This document shows positions 1 through 9,454 of a stretch of 64,000 nucleotides of DNA, in pieces; position 1 is the stretch's first letter, and the number at the start of each line of letters is the position of its first letter. The position numbers and the translations under genes were made by a program. The notes below the pieces were generated by a model. It was not told where the DNA came from, ran no database searches, and worked only from the letters and a program-made list of their open reading frames with translations. This DNA comes from Coprobacter secundus (lineage in GTDB: Bacteria > Bacteroidota > Bacteroidia > Bacteroidales > Coprobacteraceae). The stretch is from positions 1 to 64,000 of the forward strand of contig JTDA01000008.1 in assembly GCA_000803105.1 (NCBI GenBank), in the 5' to 3' direction.

Positions 1-77
1 GGTTGGAATGTTGTTTTTTCTTTGATAATCTTGGTTTTGTGTGGCTGTTTTTGATTTTAGGTGCTATGCGCAGGCGT

Positions 78-195
78 CACACACCCCCTGCCCCTCTCGA
101 GAGGGGAGATGGGGAAAGTGACCTTTTTGTTTGAAAATGAGTAGTTTGAGTGTAGTGTTTTCTCTCTTTCGAGGGGAGATTGGGGTGAAGTGTTA
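78..195. repeat. Solo copy 1 of the hairpin-pair repeat, 3' of malQ
   Basis: The left terminus (ACACCCC followed by the palindrome CCCCTCTCGAGAGGGG at 91-106) is intact. The right terminus (about 160-190, TTTCGAGGGGAGA then TGGGGTGAAGTGT) is degenerate. The element runs into the malQ stop codon. The upstream flank (about 48-77, TTTTGATTTTAGGTGCTATG) matches the flank of the array copies near 21-22.7 kb. Confidence 0.8.
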
Positions 196-2868
196 TCGGT
201 TGAAATAACGGATTTTTCGTTTTATCATCTGATTGAAACTTTTTTTGTTTAGTAGTTCTTCCAATGTGAGGTGCATGCGGTATCTCCAGTAATGACGGGA
301 GTTTGCGGGGATATTGATGCGTTCTTCCTGCGGGTTTTGCCGGCGGATAGTCCCGTCTGTGGACAGCCAGTCTTGTAGTGGCAGGATGACCCACATCGAT
401 GGTGATTCCAATTGCATGTCTATGATTTTTTCGCATATCCAGGGTTCGCAATATGTGGGTGCTTCTCCTTGGAGGTGGAGTACATGATTGTAGAATTGCT
501 GGGTTTGTTCCCGGTTTTCTTCCCACCATGCTCTTAGTGTGGACATGTCGTGTGTGGATGTCGTACAGACGGACAGGTATGGGTAATGCCATGTATCGGC
601 AAAGTTGTGGTTTGCTTCTTTGGGCATGCGTTGTATTTCGAGCGAGAGTATTTGTAGCTTATGCATCACTTCGGGTACGCAGTGGGGTATCATGCCGAGG
701 TCTTCTCCGCATACGAGCATCCGGGTGGATGAGATGAGGGGAGGGAGTTTTTTGAGTGCTTCTTGTTTCCAGAATTCGTCGTGCCGCTTGTAGAAGAACT
801 CGTCGTACAGGCGGTTGAAGCACCATTTTTCATAATCGGACAGGGCTTTGTACCCGTATGTGTATTGTGCGGATATGCGTGGATGCCAGTGGTTTTTGCG
901 CTGGGGGTCTTCGAGGAACAGCACGTCGGCAACGAGGGCGAACAGGCCATTGCGGATTGTCGTCCTCCGGGTCTCGTCGGGCTCTTGTTCCATGAGCTGT
1001 TCTATTTTGCGCTGGGTGTTTACTTCGGGCAGCAGGGTGTATGAGCCGTCGTGTTCTCTGACGAGGTATTTTTGCATTACTTCGTCGGCGTATTGGCCGA
1101 AGATTTCGCCGAGCATGTACGGACGGATGTATGGGCGTGCGTGCCGGTAGGGACTGAAGTAGAATCCGTAGGATTGCATTTCTTCGAGTGTGTAGGGCAG
1201 CGCGGGGTTGAAGTGCCCCATGAGTCCTTGTACGGAGTATTCGGGTATTTGCCAGATGCGGAAAAAGCCGAGTATGTGGTCGATGCGGTAGGCGTCGAAG
1301 TATTCTGCCATTTTGCGGAAGCGTGCTTTCCACCAGGTGTAGTTGTCTTTTTCCATAACGGGCCAGTTGTAGGTGGGGAATCCCCAGTTTTGCCCCATGA
1401 CCGAGAAGGCGTCGGGCGGGGCTCCGGCTTGTGAATCCATGTGGAACAGGGTAGTATGGCTCCATGCGTCGGCGCTGTGGCGGCTGATGCCAATGGGTAT
1501 GTCTCCTTTGAGTACGACTCCTTTTTTGTGGGCGTAGTCTCGTGTTTCTTTTAATTGCCGTGCCAGATGGTATTGTACGTAATAGGTGCGTGCTATGTCA
1601 TCGTACCAAATGTTTCCGGGGGCACAGAATTGTTGTATGCCGGCTTTGTCGTATGTGGAGTGTTCTTTCCATTGTGTGAAATCGGGTGTCCCGTACCGGT
1701 CTCTCAGGCAACAGAAGGCGGCATAGGGTATGAGCCATTCTTTGTTGGCCGCAAAGAAGGTTTTGAATGCTTCGGATTCGAGGGTTTCTTTTCCTGTTTC
1801 CGAGAAAATGGCTTTGATGTATGCTTCTTTGGCGAGGGATACTCGTTCGTAGTCTATTTCGGAAAGGGTGTTCAGCTCTTTTTTCAATTCTTCGTATCGT
1901 TGCATCGCATCGGTGTCTTTCAGTGTGCCGATTTCTTCGACGCGGAGATAGTTGGGATGCAGTGCGAATATGGAGTTTGCGTTGTAGGGGTAGGAGTCTA
2001 CCCATGTGTGTGTCATTGTGGTGTCGTTGACGGGGAGTATCTGTATGATGCGCATACCGGTTTCTGCAGCCCAGTCGACCATTTTCCGCAGGTCGACGAA
2101 GTCTCCGATACCGAGGCTTTGTTCGGTGCGGAGGGAGAATACGGGTATGGCTACTCCTGTTCCTTTCCATCCGGGAAGGGGGTTGTGCAGGTGCATCCCG
2201 GATATGACGACGCATTCGTTGTCGGCGAGCAGGGATATGTTGACTGTGCGGTTGTCTCCGGTTTCCCAGCCTATCAGGGTATTGTCTGATTTTTTGAGGA
2301 TGACGAATTTGTACTCGTAGGGGAATGTTATGTTTTCTACGGGTATGGAGATGGTCCAGAGGGGGTATGCGCTATCGTCCAGAATCTTCGGATTTGTCAC
2401 GTCCCAGCCTGAGCTGCGGTCGACAATGGCGACTACCTGGTCGGGCAGTATGGTCGGTGCCCAGACTTTGAGTGTCAGTGTTTTTACCGGGTAGGGTTTC
2501 AGCTCATGGGTGTTGTTCCGCGAGAAGATACCGTCGACGAAGGCTGAAGAATAGAAGGATTTGTCTTCGGGTTGCTCGTTCCAATGGTCGTACACCAGGC
2601 AGTGCCGGGTTTTGTTTTCGGGGTATAGTGTGCGGTTGTCGCCCCACTCCCGGTTTATTACATTGTCATATTCTTTGACCAGGTAACGGTATTCGAAGGG
2701 GATATCGTCTTGTGATATTTCCATCTCGTATGTCCAGCGTCCGTTGCCGTTGTAGCGCATCGGCACGGCTTTGTTTTCGTCGAAGTTTCCCAGGGTATCG
2801 GGGCTTCCTGTCAGGTATAGGATTTGTCCCCAGATTGTTTGGTATTCTATATTGAATATGACTTTCAT
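193..2868 (-). CDS. malQ: 4-alpha-glucanotransferase (GH77) with two N-terminal CBM20 domains
   Basis: Transfers alpha-1,4-glucan segments between maltooligosaccharides in cytoplasmic starch/glycogen/maltose metabolism. The 891-residue protein starts directly with two starch-binding CBM20-like modules (about residues 1-120 and 130-250, each with W and G-D-N-R patterns) followed by a GH77 barrel (about 260-880). The expected acidic triad is visible: D530 in YRIDHILGF, E722 in GEDLGMIP and D774 in STHDMS. No signal peptide. The two-CBM layout is that of the plant DPE2 and Bacteroidales amylomaltase type, longer than E. coli MalQ. Its coding strand is rich in A and C at third positions, the mirror image of the plus-strand genes nearby. 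It stands alone; a hairpin repeat copy runs right up to its stop codon. Confident in family; exact acceptor preference is not visible. Confidence 0.93.
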   Translation of the reverse strand: MKVIFNIEYQTIWGQILYLTGSPDTLGNFDENKAVPMRYNGNGRWTYEMEISQDDIPFEYRYLVKEYDNVINREWGDNRTLYPENKTRHCLVYDHWNEQPEDKSFYSSAFVDGIFSRNNTHELKPYPVKTLTLKVWAPTILPDQVVAIVDRSSGWDVTNPKILDDSAYPLWTISIPVENITFPYEYKFVILKKSDNTLIGWETGDNRTVNISLLADNECVVISGMHLHNPLPGWKGTGVAIPVFSLRTEQSLGIGDFVDLRKMVDWAAETGMRIIQILPVNDTTMTHTWVDSYPYNANSIFALHPNYLRVEEIGTLKDTDAMQRYEELKKELNTLSEIDYERVSLAKEAYIKAIFSETGKETLESEAFKTFFAANKEWLIPYAAFCCLRDRYGTPDFTQWKEHSTYDKAGIQQFCAPGNIWYDDIARTYYVQYHLARQLKETRDYAHKKGVVLKGDIPIGISRHSADAWSHTTLFHMDSQAGAPPDAFSVMGQNWGFPTYNWPVMEKDNYTWWKARFRKMAEYFDAYRIDHILGFFRIWQIPEYSVQGLMGHFNPALPYTLEEMQSYGFYFSPYRHARPYIRPYMLGEIFGQYADEVMQKYLVREHDGSYTLLPEVNTQRKIEQLMEQEPDETRRTTIRNGLFALVADVLFLEDPQRKNHWHPRISAQYTYGYKALSDYEKWCFNRLYDEFFYKRHDEFWKQEALKKLPPLISSTRMLVCGEDLGMIPHCVPEVMHKLQILSLEIQRMPKEANHNFADTWHYPYLSVCTTSTHDMSTLRAWWEENREQTQQFYNHVLHLQGEAPTYCEPWICEKIIDMQLESPSMWVILPLQDWLSTDGTIRRQNPQEERINIPANSRHYWRYRMHLTLEELLNKKSFNQMIKRKIRYFNR

Positions 2869-3402
2869 AAGATATAAATTGTTAGTTATTAATCTACATG
2901 GTACGGACGCGATGTTGGTTTCCGTCCCATGAAATTAATAAATTTTTTTTAATAAAAAAAATGTGCCAAAATTTTTAGTGTTTGCAAAAGAATTTTTGTT
3001 TCAAAATCTAAGAGCTTGGCTGAATTTTCCGATAGGGGAATTATTATCCGGCTCGGGCAAAATCCGGACAGGCTCTATATTCCATACCTTTTTTTAGAAC
3101 AAAAATGTGTGCTTTTTGGTTCGGTTTTTTTGTATGAAACGGCTTTTTGCAGTCGTTGTATTCCGGCTGTTTTTCCGAAGGGGGGGCAGGGGGGAAGGTT
3201 TTCTGTTTTTTTTGTCCTGTTTTTTTTCGGGATTTTTGTTACATTGTGCTCAAAATTGTCTTTGTGGGGAAAAGGAGCAGTGTTTTTGCCGAAAAGAGCA
3301 TGTTTGTGAATTTTTGTGCGCTTATTTTTGCATTGTCGACGGATATTTTTTTGATGTTTATTTTTTATGGTATAATATATAATATAAATCTAATCATAAT
3401 TC
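2869..3402. other. 534-bp intergenic region upstream of the PUL
   Basis: Divergent spacer between malQ (minus) and the first PUL gene (plus), so both promoters should lie here. It contains an imperfect palindrome at about 3009-3076 (separate entry), T-rich tracts, a G-run at about 3180-3198, and an AT-rich stretch (TATAATATATAATATAAATC) just before the first PUL start. I could not pick a clean TTTG/TAnnTTTG promoter pair. No convincing small gene seen. Confidence 0.5.
3009..3077. repeat. Imperfect palindrome sharing an arm with a hairpin at 20.96 kb
   Basis: The left arm AAGAGCTTGGCTGAATTTTC and the right arm (reverse complement AGAGCCTGTCCGGATTTTGC) can pair imperfectly over about 22 bases. 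The right-arm sequence closely matches AGAGCCTATCTGAATTTTGC at 20962, so this is a repeated sequence found on both sides of the PUL. Confidence 0.55.
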
Positions 3403-4140
3403 ATGAAAAAAAGAACAGTTTTTTTGGGGCTTGCTGTTTTTTTACTCGGATTGGCAACCGGGTGCAGTAAGGATATAGATGATTATCCTAAGTCAAATTT
3501 GAGGGCTATTTCTTATTTTTCGTTCAAGCCGTATCATAATGCCGATAAGAATGTTTTTGTGGAGCATGTGGGTGAGATTGATGAGGTGAATAAGGTGATA
3601 AGGGTGGTTTTGCCTCCGGATGTGGTGTTGACGGGGTTGCGTCCTTATATCGAGTTGTCTCCGTGGACGACGGTAACGCCGGGCAGCTTGACTCCTATGG
3701 ATTTTACTTCGGAGTCGGTGGATTTCGAGGTCCGTGCCGAGAGCGGGAAGGTGGCTGTGTATTTGGTGGTGAGGGAATTGACTTATGTGTATACGAAGGC
3801 TGAATTGTATTCGGTGAGTTTTCCTGATTTTCGGGATGAGACGGGTGAGGTGCTGAGGCGTGTGTTTCCTAATTTCAGCAATAATTCGGCGGTTACCGTA
3901 ACGGTGCCGGAGGGTACTGCACTGGAGCGTATTCTGGTGGAGCTGGAGCTTTCTGCTGCTTCGCAGAAGGCGTCTGTCGAGGTTTGTGATGATGGGTCTG
4001 AGACGGAGTTTGTGCCTTTTTCGGGGTCGGGATATGTTGATTTTACGCATACTGTTATTTTTCGGGTTACTCCTGAGTCGGGCAGTGCTGTGAATTACAG
4101 GGTAACGCTGGCTTACCCGGAGGAGGGAGAGGGGCTTTGA
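3403..4140 (+). CDS. PUL lipoprotein with two beta-sandwich repeats (DUF5018-like)
   Basis: A 245-residue secreted lipoprotein: positively charged start, hydrophobic stretch, and a lipobox LATGC with Cys at residue 21. The rest looks like two related beta-strand-rich modules (about 35-125 and 130-240), each ending in a V-T-V-x-V or Y-R-V-T-L strand, similar to the DUF5018/cadherin-like modules of Bacteroidales surface lipoproteins. First gene of the PUL and 82 bp ahead of susC, so probably a surface glycan-binding or scaffold protein for the same polysaccharide. The domain name is from recollection of the pattern; a binding function is inferred only from position. Confidence 0.7.
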   Translation: MKKRTVFLGLAVFLLGLATGCSKDIDDYPKSNLRAISYFSFKPYHNADKNVFVEHVGEIDEVNKVIRVVLPPDVVLTGLRPYIELSPWTTVTPGSLTPMDFTSESVDFEVRAESGKVAVYLVVRELTYVYTKAELYSVSFPDFRDETGEVLRRVFPNFSNNSAVTVTVPEGTALERILVELELSAASQKASVEVCDDGSETEFVPFSGSGYVDFTHTVIFRVTPESGSAVNYRVTLAYPEEGEGL

Positions 4141-4222
4141 TTTTATAGGGGGCTTCTGTTTTTTTCTCGACGGGGGCCGGTGTGTGTTTTTTTGAATCTA
4201 AGTATAATGATAAACATATAGG

Positions 4223-7200
4223 ATGATGGTTTTACGTGAAATGATAGGACCGAGGATAACTTTGTTGTTATTGTTTTTTTCTTTTTCGTTGTTCCTGTAT
4301 TCTCAGGGGCGTGTGGTCAAGGGGGTTGTGACGGACAGCAACGGCCCGTTGCCGGGTGTGAATATCACGGTAAGGGACAGCAAGGCGAGGGCTGTGACGG
4401 ATATCGACGGGAGGTACAGTATCGATGTCGCGGCGGATGGCGTGTTGACTTTTTCGTTTACGGGGTATGTGAGTTATAAGGCGGATGTCAAGGGGCGCAG
4501 TGTCATCGATGTGGTGATGAAGGAGTCGTTGCAGGAGCTTGACGAGGTTGTTGTGGTCGGTTATGGAACGATGAGGAAACGGGATATTACGGGGGCTATT
4601 ACTTCTGTGGGTGCTGCGGACTTGATAAATAATGCGCCTACGAGTGTGGCTACGGCTTTGCAGGGCAAGGTGGCTGGTCTTGAGATACTTTCGTCATCGG
4701 AGCCGGGTGCTACGTCTACTTACCGTATACGGGGTGCCTCGACGATTAGCAGCGAGGGTTCTAACCCGCTTTTTATCGTGGACGGGATGGAGGTGGATAA
4801 TATCGATAATATCAATCCTCGTGATATTGCTTCGGTGGAGGTGTTGAAGGATGCTGCTTCGGCTGCTATTTATGGTTCGAAGTCGGCTAACGGCGTGGTC
4901 ATTATCACGACTCGGCAGGGGACTTCTTCTACTCCTCAGGTGTCGGTGTCTTATTCCGTGAAGCAGTCCCGTATTTCGCATAAGTTGCCTCAGATGAACC
5001 GTCAGCAGGGTATCGATTATGAGATTTTGCGGGCTTATCTGCAGAATAGCGAGCCTTCTGCTTTTTCGCGGGATACGCTGAACCCGTCGTTTACGTGGGA
5101 TAATAATTACCAGGATATTCTTTTCCGGAATGCTTATACTCATCAGGTGGATGCGAGTATTTCGGGAGCCGAGAAGAAATTGAAGTATTTTTTGAGTGCG
5201 GGGTATTTGAGTGACGAGGGTATCCAGCTCAATTCGTACAACAGGCGTATTACTTCCCGGGTGAATGCCGACTATGCGGTTACGGAGCGTTTTACGGTGG
5301 GTACGCGTCTTTCTTTTACGACGGGGAACAACCGGATGACGCCTTGGGGGGGACGGAGCAATATATTGTCGCGTCCGGCGAGCATGGCTCTGATATTGCC
5401 TGACGGTACGTATGCTCCGGTGGTAGCCAATCGTACTAATCCTCTGGCTTATACGATGTTGTGTAAGAATGACAATAAGTATTATGATGTGAATTTCAAT
5501 GGTTTCATGGAGTATAAGATTATTAAGGATTTGAAGTTCAGGACGTCTATTGCCGCGTCGTTTTACCAGAAGAATTTCCGTTATTTCCAGCCTGCTATTT
5601 TGGTTGCGTCCCAGATACCGTCGTCGAAGAATACGCACACGACTAATTTTAAATGGACGCATGAGGATATCTTGACGTATAGCAGGACGTTCGATGATGT
5701 GCATTCGCTTTCTGTGCTGGGTGGTTTCAGCATCCAGCAGTATTCTTCGGAGTATGTGAACTTGTCTGTTTCGGATAATATAACGGAGGCTGTGGAGACT
5801 TCTTCGGGTTTCGGGACGGTGGATATGGAGGATACGAAGCATGCTTGGACGGCGAATCGCATGGCTTCGTGGTTCGGGCGGGTGTCGTACAGTTATAAGC
5901 AGCGTTATTTGTTCAACTCGAACATCCGTTATGATGGTTCGTCGCGTTTCGGGCGTGCAAACCGTTGGGGGCTTTTCCCTTCTGTGTCGCTCGGGTGGCG
6001 TTTTTCGGACGAGGGGTTTATGGACTGGTCTGATGGTTTCTTGAGTGATGCGAAGTTGCGGTATAGTTTCGGGAAGACGGGGAACCAGACGGCGGGTGAT
6101 TTTGCGGCGTTGTCCCAATACTCGACGGTGGCGTATGTGGATTATATCGGTATCATGCCTACTCAGCTTGAGAATGACTTGCTGGGCTGGGAGGATACGA
6201 AGCAGCATAACGTGGGGGTCGACTTTTCGTTTCTGGATGGGCGTATCAATTTTAATTTTGATTATTATAGGAAGCGTACGAGTCATGTTTTGTTTAACAT
6301 GAAGTTGCCGGGTACTACGGGTTTTGATAATTCTTATTCTAATATCGGTGCGGTGAGGAATAGGGGGTATGAGTTCATGATTTCTACGAGGAATATCAAG
6401 ACGCGTGATTTCGAGTGGACTACGACTTTGAACATTGCGGTGAACAAGAATGTGATAACGTCGATTCCGAGCGAGGCGGTGCAGATTGTGAATGATGTGT
6501 ATATTTTGGATAATGGTTATACGCTGGGTACGATGTATGGGTATAGGGCTCGTATGATTTTTCCTTATGACCAGTCGAATGCTTTTACTCCTGAGTGGGT
6601 GCAGCTGACTCCTGTATTTGATGAGAAGGACCGCTTTGTGAAATACCAGCTTAATGGGCAGGATTATACGGGGGAGGTGAAGCAGTTGCGTTACGGGTCT
6701 CCTACGGGCGAGGTCTTCAAAGGGGGTGATGTCATGTGGGACGACTTGAATGGCGACGGGGTCATCGATGAGGCTGACCGTCAGGTGATAGGGTGCGGGC
6801 AGCCGGATTTTATCGGTGGTTTCAGTACGGATTTCAGGTATCGGAATTTTACCTTGTCGGCGTTTTTTTCTTTTGCTATCGGGGGTGACGTGTATAATAA
6901 TTATGAGAGTTCGCGCTCGGATCATAAGTGGAGTTCTCTGACTATGGCTAATCCGGTGAATGTGGCTAATTCGTGGAAGGCCCCGGGTGATATCGCGAAG
7001 TATCCTCAGCCTTCGAGTGCCCGTAGTACGGTGGATAATACGCGCAAGGCGAGCAGTCTCTGGATAGAGGACGGGTCGTATATCCGCTTGAAGAACATCA
7101 AGTTGGAGTACCGGTTGCCAGACAGGTGGGCGAGTGCGGCAAGGATGCGTTCGGCGTCGGTAAGCCTTATGTTGCAGGACTTTTTTACGTGGACCAATTA

Positions 7201-7309
7201 TAGTGGTTTTGACCCGGAAATCCCGTCTTCGGGGTATACTGTCGGGTATGATAATAATTCTTATCCCAAGGCGAAATCGGTGCTTCTGGGTATTAGTCTG
7301 AACTTTTAA
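4223..7309 (+). CDS. SusC-like TonB-dependent outer membrane transporter
   Basis: Imports oligosaccharides across the outer membrane together with its SusD lid. The 1028 residues contain an N-terminal hydrophobic signal, a carboxypeptidase-regulatory-like domain (V-K-G-V-V-T-D..PLPGVNI, about 33-105), the TonB-box region (LDEVVVVGYGTMRKRDITG), a plug domain and a 22-stranded barrel ending in an aromatic residue (SLNF), as is usual for barrels. Length is typical of the family. Followed after 13 bp by susD. The start ATGATG is preceded by little recognisable RBS; the Met six codons in (4241) is an alternative. Confidence 0.96.
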   Translation: MMVLREMIGPRITLLLLFFSFSLFLYSQGRVVKGVVTDSNGPLPGVNITVRDSKARAVTDIDGRYSIDVAADGVLTFSFTGYVSYKADVKGRSVIDVVMKESLQELDEVVVVGYGTMRKRDITGAITSVGAADLINNAPTSVATALQGKVAGLEILSSSEPGATSTYRIRGASTISSEGSNPLFIVDGMEVDNIDNINPRDIASVEVLKDAASAAIYGSKSANGVVIITTRQGTSSTPQVSVSYSVKQSRISHKLPQMNRQQGIDYEILRAYLQNSEPSAFSRDTLNPSFTWDNNYQDILFRNAYTHQVDASISGAEKKLKYFLSAGYLSDEGIQLNSYNRRITSRVNADYAVTERFTVGTRLSFTTGNNRMTPWGGRSNILSRPASMALILPDGTYAPVVANRTNPLAYTMLCKNDNKYYDVNFNGFMEYKIIKDLKFRTSIAASFYQKNFRYFQPAILVASQIPSSKNTHTTNFKWTHEDILTYSRTFDDVHSLSVLGGFSIQQYSSEYVNLSVSDNITEAVETSSGFGTVDMEDTKHAWTANRMASWFGRVSYSYKQRYLFNSNIRYDGSSRFGRANRWGLFPSVSLGWRFSDEGFMDWSDGFLSDAKLRYSFGKTGNQTAGDFAALSQYSTVAYVDYIGIMPTQLENDLLGWEDTKQHNVGVDFSFLDGRINFNFDYYRKRTSHVLFNMKLPGTTGFDNSYSNIGAVRNRGYEFMISTRNIKTRDFEWTTTLNIAVNKNVITSIPSEAVQIVNDVYILDNGYTLGTMYGYRARMIFPYDQSNAFTPEWVQLTPVFDEKDRFVKYQLNGQDYTGEVKQLRYGSPTGEVFKGGDVMWDDLNGDGVIDEADRQVIGCGQPDFIGGFSTDFRYRNFTLSAFFSFAIGGDVYNNYESSRSDHKWSSLTMANPVNVANSWKAPGDIAKYPQPSSARSTVDNTRKASSLWIEDGSYIRLKNIKLEYRLPDRWASAARMRSASVSLMLQDFFTWTNYSGFDPEIPSSGYTVGYDNNSYPKAKSVLLGISLNF

Positions 7310-7322
7310 ACAACACGGAGGT

Positions 7323-8780
7323 ATGAAAAAGATAGTTGGAATATTTTCACTGGTTTTGCTGATGTCTTCTTGCTTGAATGATTTTCTGGAGATAGAGCCT
7401 TTGAATACTGTATCGACGGAGATATATTGGAAGACGGAGAATGATGTGCGGGCGGCATTGAATGCGGGTTATGTGCCATTGAAGGATGCTTATAAGAAGG
7501 GTTTTTTGAACTGGTACGAGGCGAGGTCGGATAATTTTATCGGTTCGTCGGGGGGTACGAATCCGTATCAGAATGTTTGTTTCAACAAGCTTACGGCGGC
7601 GTTGCCTTCGTGTGACTGGAATGCTTGGTACAAGTTGGTGTCGGTGGCTAATTATGCGATTTATTATATTCCGCGTATGGGTGAGGTGATGGCTGAGAAC
7701 CGGCGTGACCATTTGTTGTCGGAGGCTTATTTTTTGCGTGCGTATGCTTATTTCAATTTGTATAAGATATGGGGGGATGTCCCTCTGGTTTCCCAGCCGG
7801 TTTTGAAGAAGAGCGATGTGTATAAGCCTGTGCGGTCGTCGAAGGAGAGTATCATGGAGCTGATAAAGGGCGACTTGTCGGAGGCTGCGAGGTTGGTGGA
7901 TGATTCTGAGACGGAGCTTTATATTTACAGTCCGGGTGCTTTGTATGCGCTTTGTACGGAGGTGGCGATGTGGAACGGGGATTATGATGGTGCTATCGGG
8001 TATTCCCAAAGGTTGTATGACTTGAATGTGTATACGCTGGAGGGGACTGATTTCAAGAAGGTGTGTGCTGACCCTAAGACGACGGATAATATATGGACGT
8101 TGAAATGGTCGTATGTGCTGGACGGTGCGAACAGCATAGTGACGACTTATGTGAATAGCGGTAATCTGCTGGTACCGACGAAGGAGATTCTGGAGAAGTG
8201 GAAGGAGTGGGGCGGTGCTGATGATGTGAGGCGGCCTGCTACTCTGGATACGACGAAGATTACGGCTTATCGTGATAATCATATCGTGCGTATGCCTGTG
8301 GGCTGCCAGATATGGAAGTGGTCGCCCGGTGAACGGCTGGGGGAGACGGCTTACCGGGATTGTTATATTCCTATTTACCGTCTGGCGGATATCGTGTTGT
8401 TGAGGGCGGAGGCTCTGAACCGGAAGGGGGACTACCAGGGTGCTATCGATGAGATGAACAAGGTGAGGAGACGGGCCGGGCTTGCGGAGAGGTTGTTGTC
8501 TGACTATACGGTGAGCGGCGGCGGTGTGGACTGGTTGCGGATAGAGGATGATATTCTTCAGGAACGGCAGTTCGAGTTGTATGGGGAGGGCAAGCGATGG
8601 TCAGACCTCATGCGTACGGGTCGTCTGGAGTCGGTGATGAATGCTTTTTATGATGGTTATATCACGACTTACGGGGGCAGGGGCTTTATCCGGTATACGG
8701 AGGAGTGGCAGCGGTACTGGCCTGTTTCTCAGGATATATTGAATGAGAATGACAAGCTTGTGCAGACGGGAAATTATTGA
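7323..8780 (+). CDS. SusD-like surface glycan-binding lipoprotein (RagB/SusD)
   Basis: Partner lid of the SusC transporter. 485 residues, slightly shorter than many SusD proteins. Lipobox MSSC with Cys at residue 17, followed by the typical LNDFLEIEPLNTVS start and the EIYWKTENDVRAALN alpha motif. TPR-like helices include SEAYFLRAYAYFNLYKIWGD and the C-terminal region has ERQFELYGEGKRWSDLMRTG, both strong family signatures. Located 13 bp after susC and 9 bp before the FAS1 lipoprotein, so co-transcribed. Sugar specificity cannot be read from sequence. Confidence 0.95.
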   Translation: MKKIVGIFSLVLLMSSCLNDFLEIEPLNTVSTEIYWKTENDVRAALNAGYVPLKDAYKKGFLNWYEARSDNFIGSSGGTNPYQNVCFNKLTAALPSCDWNAWYKLVSVANYAIYYIPRMGEVMAENRRDHLLSEAYFLRAYAYFNLYKIWGDVPLVSQPVLKKSDVYKPVRSSKESIMELIKGDLSEAARLVDDSETELYIYSPGALYALCTEVAMWNGDYDGAIGYSQRLYDLNVYTLEGTDFKKVCADPKTTDNIWTLKWSYVLDGANSIVTTYVNSGNLLVPTKEILEKWKEWGGADDVRRPATLDTTKITAYRDNHIVRMPVGCQIWKWSPGERLGETAYRDCYIPIYRLADIVLLRAEALNRKGDYQGAIDEMNKVRRRAGLAERLLSDYTVSGGGVDWLRIEDDILQERQFELYGEGKRWSDLMRTGRLESVMNAFYDGYITTYGGRGFIRYTEEWQRYWPVSQDILNENDKLVQTGNY

Positions 8781-8789
8781 TGTTGTTTT

Positions 8790-9419
8790 ATGTATATAAA
8801 TGGTAGGTTTATGAGAGGGTTTATGAAATGTGTGGTATATCTGCTTGCTGTGTGGATGGTTGCGGGCTTGTCTTCTTGCTGTCTTTTCGGTTTGGATTAC
8901 CAGTTCGATTATGAGAATGAGTCGTCTCCGGTGACGAAGGAGATGGATATGACTTGTTATGAGTTTGTCCGCAGCCGCAGCAATCTGGATTTGGTGCTGA
9001 TGTACGAGGCTATCAACCGGGCGGAGATGCAGGAGTTTTACGAGACGGACAATATGACTTATTTCCTGCTGGATGACGAGGAGTTTGCGAGTTGGTTGAC
9101 TACGAAGAAATATGCTTCTGTGGCTTCTGTCCCGAAGTCGGTATTGCAGACGATGTTGAAGGGGTATACGTTGCCGGGTTTGTATCATTCGGCTGACTTG
9201 ACGACGACTCCGATAGATGTGCTTACTTGCAACGGGGTGTTGTCGGTGCGGTTGCGGCTGTATCCTAATCCGCCGACATCGAGCCAGGACTTGAACGCGA
9301 TGCAGGCGGGGTATGTGAACAGTGACGGTACGGTGAATTACAGTAAGTGCCATACGACGAATTTAAGGCCGAGGAATGGTATTGCCCATCTTTTGCATAC
9401 TCGTTTTCTGGCTTTGTAG
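8790..9419 (+). CDS. Fasciclin (FAS1)-domain lipoprotein of the PUL
   Basis: Third surface lipoprotein of the locus, 209 residues as given. The signal peptide ends in a lipobox LSSC (two adjacent Cys). Mets at 8811 and 8823 are equally good starts and would give a more normal signal peptide. The mature part looks like one FAS1 domain: ELxDMTCYEFVRSRSNLDLVLMYEAI at the start, TYFLLDDEEFASWL in the middle, and RPRNGIAHLLHT at the end, corresponding to the conserved NG-x-I-H-x-ID motif of FAS1. Such proteins are common after susD in glycosaminoglycan-type PULs and are thought to help bind glycan, which is an inference here. Confidence 0.75.
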   Translation: MYINGRFMRGFMKCVVYLLAVWMVAGLSSCCLFGLDYQFDYENESSPVTKEMDMTCYEFVRSRSNLDLVLMYEAINRAEMQEFYETDNMTYFLLDDEEFASWLTTKKYASVASVPKSVLQTMLKGYTLPGLYHSADLTTTPIDVLTCNGVLSVRLRLYPNPPTSSQDLNAMQAGYVNSDGTVNYSKCHTTNLRPRNGIAHLLHTRFLAL

Positions 9420-9454
9420 TGTGTTGTGGAAATTTTTTTGGAAATTTATTGTTT

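Noticed and set aside
3178..3200. G-quadruplex candidate in the G-run upstream of the PUL
   Set aside because: Only two long G-runs plus short ones in a region where G-rich sequence is common; no regular four-run spacing.
9347..9454. Longer N-terminus for the GH105 gene
   Set aside because: The extra 36 codons overlap the preceding FAS1 gene and push the signal peptide inside the protein; ATG 9455 fits better.
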